DNA from: DATGPD01 sp031423015
Lineage (GTDB): Bacteria > Planctomycetota > UBA1135 > UBA2386
Direction of reading: 5' to 3'
Length of the DNA stretch: 64,000 nt
Assembly: GCA_031423015.1 (NCBI GenBank)
Contig: JANPER010000164.1
Location: 1-64,000 of the forward strand
The first letter of the stretch is position 1. Every line of letters starts with the position of its first letter. Positions 34,163-42,714 of the stretch are shown piece after piece. The position numbers were made by a program, and so were the translations under genes. The notes beneath the pieces were generated by a model. The model made no database searches. It worked only from the letters and a program-made list of their open reading frames with translations, and was not told the DNA's origin.

Positions 34163-34986
34163 CAGGTCTCTTTGCGTACGGCGTCTTCGGGCGTTGGCAG
34201 CCGCTTGTGGCTGCAACGAATCCATCGGCGAAGCTGCGCCATCAGGTCGTCGAAGTCCCGCGGCAGGAGCGCTTGTGGACCGTCGCACAGCGCGTCCTGC
34301 GGGTTTGGGTGCACCTCGACCATCACGCCGTCTGCGCCGGCCGCGAGTGCGGCGAGTGCCATCGGCACCACCAACTCGCGCTTTCCGGTGCCGTGGCTGG
34401 GATCGACCACGACGGGAAATGGACTCGTCCGCTGCAAGAGAGGAACCGCAGCGAGGTCGAGCGTATTGCGCACCGCGGGGTCGAACGAACGAATGCCGCG
34501 CTCGCAGAGCACGACGTTCTCGTTGCCTTCGCCGACGATGTAATCAGCCGCCTTCAGGAATTCGTCGATGGTCGCCGCCGCGCCGCGCTTGAGCAGCACG
34601 GGCTTGTTCTGGCGACCGACCTCGCGCAGCAGCGCGAAGTTCTGCATGTTGCGCGAGCCGACCTGCAGCATGTGCGCGACTTCCGACACGCGCTCCACAT
34701 CCCGCGGATCGAGCACCTCGGTGACGATCGGCAGGCCAGACAGCAGGGACGCTTCGCGCAACAGATCGAGGCCGGCCGCGCCAAGCCCCTGAAACGAGTG
34801 CCGCGACGTGCGTGGCTTGTAAGCACCCCCGCGCAGCGCGTGTGCACCGGCTGCGGCGACGCTCTTGCTGGCGTCGAGGAGCTGGGCGCGCGTCTCCACT
34901 GCGCAGGGCCCGGCAATCACCACGAAGACATCCGGCGCAAAGCGCACGTCATTCGTCAGGGCGACGGAACGGCGAGGGACGGACAT
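34162..34986 (-). CDS. aroF: 3-deoxy-7-phosphoheptulonate synthase (DAHP synthase, type I-beta)
   Basis: This 274-residue enzyme catalyses the first step of the shikimate pathway. Motifs are VIAGPCAVET, GAHALRGGAYKPRTSRHSFQGLG (the KPRTSxxxFQG signature), QVGSRNMQNF, VLLKRGAAATIDEFLKAADYI and VVDPSHGTGKRE. It lacks an N-terminal ferredoxin-like or chorismate mutase regulatory domain, so feedback regulation by fused domains is absent. It begins a run with tpiA. Confidence 0.95.
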   Translation of the reverse strand: MSVPRRSVALTNDVRFAPDVFVVIAGPCAVETRAQLLDASKSVAAAGAHALRGGAYKPRTSRHSFQGLGAAGLDLLREASLLSGLPIVTEVLDPRDVERVSEVAHMLQVGSRNMQNFALLREVGRQNKPVLLKRGAAATIDEFLKAADYIVGEGNENVVLCERGIRSFDPAVRNTLDLAAVPLLQRTSPFPVVVDPSHGTGKRELVVPMALAALAAGADGVMVEVHPNPQDALCDGPQALLPRDFDDLMAQLRRWIRCSHKRLPTPEDAVRKET

Positions 34987-35156
34987 CGCGAGAGGGTCGC
35001 GGCGCCGGGCAGCGCCGTCAGGGGCCCTAGAGTAGGGTCACGCGCCGGGAACGGCAACGAAGGACTCGGCTCCCGCCGAGCGACTTCGTGGCCAGGCTCG
35101 CGATTTCGCCGCTGTGCCTGCCAAGGGTCACCTTGGCAGACCGCGGCAGCAGAAGC

Positions 35157-36338
35157 TCAGTCGCCGCTGCGCTGCGCCGGCTCCCACGACACACCCGAGG
35201 TGCCGGAGATCGCGCCAAAGATGCTGCGGCTGTGGACCAACTGGACGACCAGGTTGGTGACATCGTTGCCAACTCGCACGGAGGTGGCAGTGAATCCACC
35301 GCCTCAACATCCCTCGAAGCGTTTGGAGGCGATGAGCTTGTCGTTGTCCTTGTCGAAGAACATCAACTTCGGTGACTTGGCGTCTGGCAGGATCGTGTGC
35401 CATTCCTCGCCGCCGCGGCCAACGAACATCACCTGCGGCTGCACAGTGGCCATCTCGCCGTGGCGTGTGAAGTTGAACTCAGCGACCAGCGGTGTGCCCC
35501 ACTGCATCGAAGCGGTCGTGCCGTCCTCGACCACGAGCGGCTTCATCTTGCCGGCGCGCAGCTTGGCGGTATCGCCGCCCTTCGTGGCGTAGCCGCCGGA
35601 GAACACGTACGAGCCAACTGGTACCCGAAGCCCATCTGGCGCGCCCGCGACCTCGAACGAGTAACCGTTCGCCTTGTCGCTCACGACCGCGGCTTGCAGG
35701 TCGCCCGCCAACTTGACGCCGCGGCGCAGGCTCAGCGTGCCACTCTGCCCGGTGTAGGGCTTGGCCTTCGCCGTCGTTCCTGCCGCGTCGACTTCGAGTT
35801 CCACCAGCTTGCCCTTCAGGTTGATCACCTTGGACAAGAAGCTGGCCGCGCGACCCGAGCCAACCACGATCGCGTCGACGCCGACTTCGTTGTAGACGCC
35901 GTTGTTGTTCTGGTCGATCACTTGGACCGCCACGCCGTCGACCGAGCCAACCATGCCACCGCTGGCCGCATACTGGCAGGCATTGCCAGCCGGCGACACA
36001 CGCAGGCGTACCGCGTACGACAGAGCGGTTCCGTCTGCCCGCTTGCCGTTCAACACGGCGTAGCCACTGAGGCCCTTGGCCGTGGTATCGAACTTGCCGT
36101 CGCCGTCAGTATCGACGCGCAACGTCATGCCCACGACCTCGGTCGCGAAATGATCGCCACCGCGGTGCGCGATCGCGATACCCCCAGTCCCGTCGGTCCA
36201 CTGCTCACCTGGCAGAACCAAGTCGAACGTCGGCAGAGCCTTGTACTTCAGCGTCGACTCGCTCTGCGCGACGACACCGAGGGAGAGCGCGCCACTCAGA
36301 CTGAGCAGCACGACGGACGTTCAAGCGCGTAATCGCAT
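35157..36338 (-). other. Extended frame of the secreted protein, two in-frame TGA codons
   Basis: In the frame of the secreted protein, an ATG at 36338 gives MRLRA-TGA-TSVVLLSLSGALSLGVVAQ, a complete signal peptide if the TGA (36321-36323) is sense. GAGGG lies just upstream. At the other end EGC-TGA (35304-35306) is followed by 48 in-frame codons with G or C at most third positions (GGGFTATSVRV...EPAQRSGD) before the next TGA at 35157-35159. Both TGAs could come from CGA or TGG by one transition. A hairpin, GGTGG/CCACC with an 8-nt loop, directly follows the second TGA. Either the gene carries two nonsense mutations or TGA is read through. Confidence 0.5.
35304..36311 (-). CDS. Secreted protein with EF-hand-like calcium motifs
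   Basis: The open frame encodes 335 residues starting at a GTG: a hydrophobic stretch ending VVAQ, then a beta-rich exported protein with two Asp-rich loops, DTDGDGKFD (about residue 67) and DQNNNGVYNEVGVD (about 132), both like calcium-binding loops. I do not recognise the family. The frame seems to extend past both ends through in-frame TGA codons (see the 35157-36338 entry), so the annotated start and stop may not be the true ones. It lies between aroF and a 4Fe-4S protein gene. Confidence 0.7.
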   Translation of the reverse strand: MLLSLSGALSLGVVAQSESTLKYKALPTFDLVLPGEQWTDGTGGIAIAHRGGDHFATEVVGMTLRVDTDGDGKFDTTAKGLSGYAVLNGKRADGTALSYAVRLRVSPAGNACQYAASGGMVGSVDGVAVQVIDQNNNGVYNEVGVDAIVVGSGRAASFLSKVINLKGKLVELEVDAAGTTAKAKPYTGQSGTLSLRRGVKLAGDLQAAVVSDKANGYSFEVAGAPDGLRVPVGSYVFSGGYATKGGDTAKLRAGKMKPLVVEDGTTASMQWGTPLVAEFNFTRHGEMATVQPQVMFVGRGGEEWHTILPDAKSPKLMFFDKDNDKLIASKRFEGC

Positions 36339-36433
36339 TGACCCTCTACTTGGTTGGACGTTCTGCAGTGAGCAAGTCACCACAGGGGGAACAGTGCAAG
36401 ATCGCACCGATCCAGGGCGGAACCTTAGCCGGT

Positions 36434-36464
36434 GGGACAGCCTTTTGGGAGACGGGGCTGTCCC
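36434..36464. terminator. GGGACA-type inverted repeat, possible terminator or REP-like element
   Basis: GGGACAGCC (36434-36442) and GGCTGTCCC (36456-36464) form a perfect 9-bp stem with a 13-nt loop between two minus-strand genes. No T-run follows on either strand, so it is not a classical intrinsic terminator. The surrounding GAGACGGGG and TGTGTCCCG resemble the inverted repeat at 17855-17873. Confidence 0.5.
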
Positions 36465-36488
36465 TGTGTCCCGAGATGTCCCGAGCCC

Positions 36489-37283
36489 CTACAGCAATGG
36501 GCGCAGGTCGCGCGGCACGAAGCCCCACACGCCGAGGCCGAACTCTTTTCGCAGGCTCTCCAGGCCTTCGGCGTGCCGGAAGACCTCCTCCTCAGGGCCA
36601 AACCGATGCGCAACCCCCTGCGGGCAGGCCCGCTTCATCTCGCAACCAGACGCGCAACCCCCTGCGTGCCGCGATGTTGCGCACAGCTCTCGGTGCATGG
36701 AGCCACCGCTACAAGCGTTGGCTGGGCAGGCGCGCACGCACGGCTGATCGCATCCGGCACAGGGTTGATACTCGCCGGCAATGCTGCGCGGAAACGCCGC
36801 GCCAAAGGGCGTGCCGTCGATCAACAGCGCAAAGCGGACGCTGAGCCACGGCCCAAAGTGCGGGTTGAGCAACCAGTCAGAGACCGGCGAGACGACGCCG
36901 AGTCCGGCCATTTCTGCCATCTGCGAGAAGTTCAGCTCCGGTTGGCGGCGCGGGCAAACGGCGTGCGCTACCACGCCTTGCGTCGCCAGCCAACCCGCGA
37001 GGTCTCGGCTCGCCTTGGCGCAGCGATCGTCGATAGGGCGAGAACCGCGCGGAGTAGGGCGCGCGATCGAGCCCGAGTCGAGCTGCATGCGTTGCCAGAA
37101 CTCACGGCCGCCGCTCGCCACCACCACCACGGTGCCGCATCGCGTCGCCAACTCGCGCACGCGACGGCCGTTGGGCTGTGTGCGATCGAACGCCTCCGCA
37201 GCGGTCGCGCCGACGAGATTGAGGCCCAAGGGCAACATGCGCTCGGTGATGGAACCGAGTGCGAGTGCGGGCCGAGTCGTCAT
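36489..37283 (-). CDS. 4Fe-4S protein, epoxyqueuosine-reductase-like
   Basis: This 264-residue protein has a ferredoxin-type cluster motif, CAGCDQPCVRACPANAC (about residues 170-185), followed by further cysteines (ELCATS, CASGCEMKRACPQG) that could bind a second cluster. The layout, an N-terminal corrin-reductase-like part and a double 4Fe-4S C-terminal part, recalls QueG and related reductases, but it is shorter (264 against about 370) and lacks the HEAT-like tail. The substrate is unknown. The ATG at 37283 fits the start of conserved-looking sequence (ALGSITERMLPLGLNLVG). Confidence 0.6.
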   Translation of the reverse strand: MTTRPALALGSITERMLPLGLNLVGATAAEAFDRTQPNGRRVRELATRCGTVVVVASGGREFWQRMQLDSGSIARPTPRGSRPIDDRCAKASRDLAGWLATQGVVAHAVCPRRQPELNFSQMAEMAGLGVVSPVSDWLLNPHFGPWLSVRFALLIDGTPFGAAFPRSIAGEYQPCAGCDQPCVRACPANACSGGSMHRELCATSRHAGGCASGCEMKRACPQGVAHRFGPEEEVFRHAEGLESLRKEFGLGVWGFVPRDLRPLL

Positions 37284-37402
37284 CAGGGCCGTTATGGAAC
37301 CCGTGCGTTCCCGGGGCAAGAGGCGACTCTGGCCGACGGTGAACTTCACCCCGCTGAGCACTGAGGCTCTTGCAGCCCGGGGTCGCCTGCCCACACTAGG
37401 CG

Positions 37403-40117
37403 TTGCCACCGCACATGCTGCCTCGCCCCGTTGCCATCGCCGCCGCCATCGCCGCCGCCATCGTCTTGCTGGTCGCCCTGGCGACGTTTGCCATGTGGCC
37501 ACGCGACGACGACGTGACCGTCTGGACCGATAGCGACCTGGAGCCAACAGTCACCGAAGCCGACGCCGAAGCGAGTGAACTGACCGCGCAACGCCGCGAG
37601 ATTACCGCCGGAACAGCGCCCGACGTCACCGACCCCCCCGACGACGATCCCGCACGCACGCTCACGCTGCGCGGACGCGTGGTCGACACGCGCGGCGTGC
37701 CGATCGGGGGCGCCAGCGTGCACCTCGAACTGCGCGGCGCGGGGCGCGAACGCGTGCGCCAACCGGTGACGACCGGCAGCGACGGCAGCTTTGCCTTCCG
37801 CGGCGCGCGGCGCAGCGTGCGCACCGTCGGCGTGTCGGCATCGCACGCTGACTACGCACCGGCCGCGGTCGATCGCGAACTGCCCACGGGTGATGCGAGC
37901 GATGTGTTCACACTCGGCGACATCACGCTCGGTCGGGGCGCCAGCGTGCAGGGCGTCGTACTGCACGCTGCCGGACCCGTTCTGCTTGGTGCCACGGTGG
38001 AGCTATCAGCAGAGTCTGCCAACAGCATGCTGTGGTCGAAGGACGGCCGGCCGTCGATGCCGACCACGACCAGCGACGGCCGCGGCGGGTTCACGTTCAC
38101 GCGCGTGCCGCCAGGTGTGTACCGCGTGTTCGCTCGTGCCACGCGCATGGTGTCGACGAACAGCGACACGTTCTCGGTCATCGACGACAACGACGTCACG
38201 TTGCCACCCATCACGCTGCAACCAGGCACGCTGCTCGTGGGCCTGGTCATCGATCGGCGCGGTCGCGGCATCGAGAAGGCGCAGGTCGTGGTGAGCGGCG
38301 TGACCCCCGGTCCTCAGCAACGCGCGACCACCGATCGCGACGGTCGCTTCGTGCTCGATCACCTGCGTCCGCGCTCAAGCGAACTCAGGGTGACGGCGTC
38401 GGGCTATGTTGCGCATCGCCAGCAGGTCGACCTGGCCACGCAGCAAGACCTCACGATCAGCCTCGACGATGGCTTGCGTCTGCGCGGTCAGGTGCGCGAC
38501 GCGACGACGGGCCAGCCGATCACGACCTTCGCGGTGCAGCCGCGCCGCTTGCGCAGCGTGAGCCAGCCGATGCCTGCCGAACACGCCGGACGCACGCGCG
38601 AGGATCTCAACCAGCAGATGCTTGAAGCCTCCCGCGCGCCGACCGAGGCCCGCGACGATCCGGCGCGTTTGGCGCGCATCGCCAGCCTTCGGTTGGCAGT
38701 GCAGGCGCTGGATACGGCGCGCGCCGAGGCCGCCGCTGCGACTTCGCCGGAAAGCACGGCCTTGCCGCAAGACCCCGGCCCCAGCGCGCCGCACAAAGAC
38801 GGGGCGTTCGACCTCACCGGCCTCGACGAGGGCGTCTACGCCGTCGATGTGCGCGCCGACGACTTCCTGATGACGCGCAGCGACCGCGTGGAGCTACGCG
38901 TCGGTTTGGACGCACCGATGCTGCAAATCGACCTGCGGCGCGGCTTCACCTTGCGAGGGCACGTGGTGCGCACGTCCGACGGAACCGGCATCGGCAAGGC
39001 GCGCGTCGAGCTGATGCTCCTCACCGGCGCCGCCAGCAACGACGTGAAGCGACTGCGCGGGCCGACGATCGCGAACGCGATCAGCGACGCCGACGGCACG
39101 TTCACGCTGCGCAACGTACGCCCCGGCCGGTGCGCGACGCGCGTGGTCGCGCGGGGCTTCGACACTACCGTGGGCCAAGCACTCGACGTGCAGGCCGACG
39201 TGGTCGGCCTACGCATCGAACTCGGTGCGCGAGCGACGCTGCACGGTCGCGTGCTCGGCGTACCCAGCGGCCGCGAACTCGACGTCACCCTTGTCGCCTT
39301 CGCCACCTTCCGCAACATCGTCTCGCGCAAGCTCGACGCGGACGGTTCATACCGTCTCGAAGACCTGCAGCCGGGCGCCTACCACGTGCGCGCCTACCTC
39401 GCGGAGTCGAGCGCCGCGGTGCGACGCATGAACGCCGAACTCGCCCAAGCACCGCCGCCCGACGTCACGCTGGCGCCTGGCGAAGAGCGCGCGATGGACC
39501 TCGCGCTCACGCTGGTGCCGTTTGCCACCGTGCGCGGCACGGTGCGCGTGAACGGTCTCGCCGCGAGCGGCTTCCAGGTGCAGCTCCGCGGCAGCGCGCC
39601 GCCACACAACGAGGGCCGCAGCTGGGTGCCGACGCACGCCCAGCAAGTGGAGCCCGACGGCGCGTTTGCCTTCCTCGCGGTCGAGCCCGGCAGCTACGAG
39701 TTGCGCTTGCTGAGCATCGCCCGCGATCGCATCGAGCTTGCGCGCCAACCGGTGCTCGTCGTGCAGGGGCAAGACAGCCAAGTGCTCGTCGACGTCGGCG
39801 CTGCGACCTGCGAGGGGCAGCTGATAGCGCCCGAAGACGGCCACCTGCTCGACGGCGTGATCAAGATCTTGCCACACGGCGTGCCCGGCTTCGAGGTGAG
39901 CGAGCGCCCGACCGACGGGCGCGAGATCAACGTACGCGTGCGCGGTGGGAAGTTCCGGGCTGACGTGCTGCCGACGGGAGCCTTCACCCTGGAACTGCAT
40001 GGCGGCAACGACCGCGAGGTCGTCCGCGTCGACGCCGAGTTCGCCGCCGGCGAGCACAAGACACTCACGCTGATCGCTGGCGCGCTCCGCAAGCGGCCGG
40101 CGGACGACCGCAAGTGA
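37403..40117 (+). CDS. Membrane-anchored protein with carboxypeptidase-regulatory-like repeats
   Basis: This 904-residue protein has an N-terminal membrane anchor (about 8-32), an acidic spacer, and then a series of beta-sandwich domains of the carboxypeptidase regulatory type. These are recognisable by units such as LRGRVVDTRGVPIGGASVHL, TDRDGRFVLDHLRP and LRGQVRDATTGQPI, ending typically in LxPGxYxLR. A mid-protein Ala/Arg helical insert lies at about 385-455. Such proteins are extracytoplasmic and of unknown role, perhaps adhesive or structural. Two smaller proteins of similar style follow on the same strand. An ATG four codons in (37415) is an alternative start. Confidence 0.75.
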   Translation: MPPHMLPRPVAIAAAIAAAIVLLVALATFAMWPRDDDVTVWTDSDLEPTVTEADAEASELTAQRREITAGTAPDVTDPPDDDPARTLTLRGRVVDTRGVPIGGASVHLELRGAGRERVRQPVTTGSDGSFAFRGARRSVRTVGVSASHADYAPAAVDRELPTGDASDVFTLGDITLGRGASVQGVVLHAAGPVLLGATVELSAESANSMLWSKDGRPSMPTTTSDGRGGFTFTRVPPGVYRVFARATRMVSTNSDTFSVIDDNDVTLPPITLQPGTLLVGLVIDRRGRGIEKAQVVVSGVTPGPQQRATTDRDGRFVLDHLRPRSSELRVTASGYVAHRQQVDLATQQDLTISLDDGLRLRGQVRDATTGQPITTFAVQPRRLRSVSQPMPAEHAGRTREDLNQQMLEASRAPTEARDDPARLARIASLRLAVQALDTARAEAAAATSPESTALPQDPGPSAPHKDGAFDLTGLDEGVYAVDVRADDFLMTRSDRVELRVGLDAPMLQIDLRRGFTLRGHVVRTSDGTGIGKARVELMLLTGAASNDVKRLRGPTIANAISDADGTFTLRNVRPGRCATRVVARGFDTTVGQALDVQADVVGLRIELGARATLHGRVLGVPSGRELDVTLVAFATFRNIVSRKLDADGSYRLEDLQPGAYHVRAYLAESSAAVRRMNAELAQAPPPDVTLAPGEERAMDLALTLVPFATVRGTVRVNGLAASGFQVQLRGSAPPHNEGRSWVPTHAQQVEPDGAFAFLAVEPGSYELRLLSIARDRIELARQPVLVVQGQDSQVLVDVGAATCEGQLIAPEDGHLLDGVIKILPHGVPGFEVSERPTDGREINVRVRGGKFRADVLPTGAFTLELHGGNDREVVRVDAEFAAGEHKTLTLIAGALRKRPADDRK

Positions 40118-40163
40118 ACGCGTCGCGCGGTACCGCGACGCTGCACGGTTACACTGCCGGCCT

Positions 40164-40946
40164 GTGTTGACTCTGATTCGCTTGGTGTTCGCGGTGCTCG
40201 CCGGGATCACTTGCTGCATCGCCGGCTGGGCCGGCCTGCACGCGCTCGGCGTGCAGGAACGGCCGCGCGCGGCGGGACCGGCCGACGTGGCCGTGCCGGA
40301 GGCGCCAATCGCCACCCAAAAGCCCGCGTTGGCGCCGCTGCGGGCCGTGGTCGACGCGAGCGCGTCCCGGCAGCCTACGGCAACGAGCGGATCGCTGACT
40401 GTCGCGCTGCGCGGCGAGCGGCCGCCGTTTGCCCTCACCTTGCAGCTGCGCCGTGGCTGGTCGGCGGCGCCGCTCTGCACGCGCATCGTCGAGGCGTCGA
40501 ACTCGATCGGCGGCGGCAACACCGAGTCGGTGACGTTCCCGAACCTGCCCGCCGGCGAGCATCTGCTCTACCTGGTGGCGGGCAACGCCGCGACGCCCGA
40601 CAGCTACCTGGTGCGCATGCCGGTGTCCATCCCGGCGCCTGGCGCGCCGATCGAGATCGACGTGGGTGTAGCTTCTCTCTTGGTGCGCGTGCGCGACGCC
40701 GCCGACCGCGCCGTGCCGCGCGCGCTCGTGCAGTTGTCGCGCCCCGACGACCCAAGGTGGATCGCACCCCTTCCCAGCGGCGTCACGTTTGCCGCGCCGC
40801 TCACCGACGCGCAAGGCGACGTGACCTTCGCGCCGCTCGGCGCCGGCACCTACCGCGTGAGCGTGATCGACGACCCGACAGCGGCAATCGAGGTGACGTT
40901 GCCCGCGCAACCCGAGGTCACGCTGCGACTCACGGCGACCAAGTGA
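40164..40946 (+). CDS. Membrane-anchored carboxypeptidase-regulatory-like protein
   Basis: This 260-residue protein starts at a GTG, has an N-terminal transmembrane anchor (LIRLVFAVLAGITCCIAGWAG, about 3-24) and two beta-rich units. The second (SLLVRVRDAADRAVPRALVQL, DAQGDVTFAPLGAGTYRVSV) fits the carboxypeptidase-regulatory fold. No enzyme motif is seen. It is 46 bp after the 904-residue protein and its stop overlaps the GTG of the next gene, so the three form an operon. Confidence 0.65.
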   Translation: MLTLIRLVFAVLAGITCCIAGWAGLHALGVQERPRAAGPADVAVPEAPIATQKPALAPLRAVVDASASRQPTATSGSLTVALRGERPPFALTLQLRRGWSAAPLCTRIVEASNSIGGGNTESVTFPNLPAGEHLLYLVAGNAATPDSYLVRMPVSIPAPGAPIEIDVGVASLLVRVRDAADRAVPRALVQLSRPDDPRWIAPLPSGVTFAAPLTDAQGDVTFAPLGAGTYRVSVIDDPTAAIEVTLPAQPEVTLRLTATK

Positions 40947-42613
40947 GGTATTCGCGGCACCTGCAGCCCTGCGCGGTTTGCCTGCTATCTCTGGTATCTC
41001 TGGACACGCTCGCGGCGCAAGCCAAGGAAGGCTCGGTCGACCTGAGCGGACAGGTGCGCGACGTGCTCGGCCAGCCCATCGTCGCGGCGCAAGTCGAGGC
41101 CTCTTGGCCGGTGAGCCAACGACCGACGCAGCGCACGTCGACCGACGCGACGGGCCGCTGGTCCTTGGGTCGAGTGGGGCGCGCTGAGCCAATGCTGATC
41201 TTGGCGCGCGCGCCGTCATTCGCCGTGACCGAGTCGCGTTGGCCGCCAGCGGTGACGCCACACGACGGAGCACCCCTGGATCTGACCCTGCGCGACGCGG
41301 AGCGCGTGTCCGGCACGGTGCGCGACGCCGAAGGCAAACCGGTTGCCGGCGTGGCGCTGTGCGCTGGCCCAGGCATCGAGGCCTTGACCGGCTTGGACGG
41401 AACTTACGAACTGTCGGCTCCGGTCGGCAGAACGTGGATCTGCGCGCACCGACCGGGCTTTCGCCTCGCCACCGAATCGCTGCAAGTCGGCCGCGAGACG
41501 ACGCTGGACTTCACGTTGCCGGCCTACGACTCGGCTCCGGTCCAGGTTCGGATCAGGAGCGGCACCGAGCCGAGTCGAGCGTTCGACCCCCCGGCGATGA
41601 GGTTCGAAGTGAGCGTGCTCGGTGGTGCAACGCTGCCGGACTCGGCTCGATGGCTCGAGCCAAACGCCGAGGGCACGGCAGGAATGCACGGTCTGGGCGC
41701 CGGCATGATGCACATCGATCTACACGACCAGCACGGCTGGAGCCGCGCCCCTCGCGTTCGAAGCGTGGGCGCATCGTCGCGCAAGTCGATCGAGTTGCAG
41801 GTGCCGAGCGGCGCCGAGCGCAGCCTGCTGCGCGGGCGGGTGATGGATGGCGACGGCAACGGCATCGGCGGCCTCACCCTGCTGGTCGCCGACCAACAGG
41901 TGGTGAGTGATGCGACGGGACGCTTCGCCTGTCCTCAGGCCGCGGCTGACAGAGCCATACCGGTCCATGTCGTGAGCGACGATTGGACCTTGTCAGCCAC
42001 GTCGCGCATAGGCGTCCTGCGCGACGTGAACGCCGGGGGTCGGATCTTTCCGCGCGTCATCAAGGCCGCACACTTGCACGGCCAAGTCTTTGGTCCCGAC
42101 CGCCAACCGCTGGCGCACGCGACCTTGGTCCTACGACCGTTGGCGCCGAATATCGTCTATCCACCGGAGGGTCGCGTCGTGCAGTCCGCAACGGACGGCA
42201 GATTCTCGTTCGGCGGCCTAGCCCCATCAACGGACTCGTTCGAACTGGTGGTGTTGAGCGAACGCGGAGTGCTCGCCATGACCATCACCATTCCCGTGGT
42301 TCCCGCAGTCGGCGCGACGGCGCCGTTGGTGCTCCACACGGACCCGGCGGCGCAAGCTCGCGGCCGCCTCGTCGATCACACCGGCCAGCCGATGGCTGGC
42401 GCGGAGGTCCGCCTCCGGCCCGCGATCAAGTGGGGCCACGCGGTGCCACTCTCGGCTGCGACCACAAACCGCCACGGCGAGTTCGCGTTCACGGGCCTGC
42501 CGAGCGGCCGCTACGAGGTTCTGCTGCCGCCTCGTTATCAGGAACGGTTCGCGCTGCTCGACCTCGAAGCCGGCGAAGTGGGACAAGTCGGCGAGCTGCG
42601 CGCAGATCGCTGA
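40943..42613 (+). CDS. Secreted protein with carboxypeptidase-regulatory-like repeats
   Basis: This 556-residue protein starts at a GTG overlapping the upstream stop, has a signal peptide (CAVCLLSLVSLDTLAAQ) and at least five beta-sandwich repeats: LSGQVRDVLGQPIVAAQVEA, VSGTVRDAEGKPVAGVAL, LRGRVMDGDGNGIGGLTLL, LHGQVFGPDRQPLAHATL and ARGRLVDHTGQPMAGAEVRL. These match the prealbumin-like domains found in TonB-dependent receptors and secreted proteins. There is no beta-barrel, so it is probably periplasmic or surface bound. Third gene of the operon. Confidence 0.72.
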   Translation: MRYSRHLQPCAVCLLSLVSLDTLAAQAKEGSVDLSGQVRDVLGQPIVAAQVEASWPVSQRPTQRTSTDATGRWSLGRVGRAEPMLILARAPSFAVTESRWPPAVTPHDGAPLDLTLRDAERVSGTVRDAEGKPVAGVALCAGPGIEALTGLDGTYELSAPVGRTWICAHRPGFRLATESLQVGRETTLDFTLPAYDSAPVQVRIRSGTEPSRAFDPPAMRFEVSVLGGATLPDSARWLEPNAEGTAGMHGLGAGMMHIDLHDQHGWSRAPRVRSVGASSRKSIELQVPSGAERSLLRGRVMDGDGNGIGGLTLLVADQQVVSDATGRFACPQAAADRAIPVHVVSDDWTLSATSRIGVLRDVNAGGRIFPRVIKAAHLHGQVFGPDRQPLAHATLVLRPLAPNIVYPPEGRVVQSATDGRFSFGGLAPSTDSFELVVLSERGVLAMTITIPVVPAVGATAPLVLHTDPAAQARGRLVDHTGQPMAGAEVRLRPAIKWGHAVPLSAATTNRHGEFAFTGLPSGRYEVLLPPRYQERFALLDLEAGEVGQVGELRADR

Positions 42614-42714
42614 CGGTGAGCGACCGGCGGACCAGTTGACGCGGAAGGTCTCGGCCATGGTGCTTCGGACGTGCATCACTTCGGTCACTTGCCGACCGCC
42701 ACCAGCGGCAGCGC

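Noticed and set aside
35280..35303. Canonical bacterial SECIS element after the TGA
   Set aside because: The hairpin is real (GGTGG/CCACC), but its loop begins only about 8 nt after the TGA and lacks the usual conserved loop bases, so a SECIS cannot be claimed; only the hairpin is noted.
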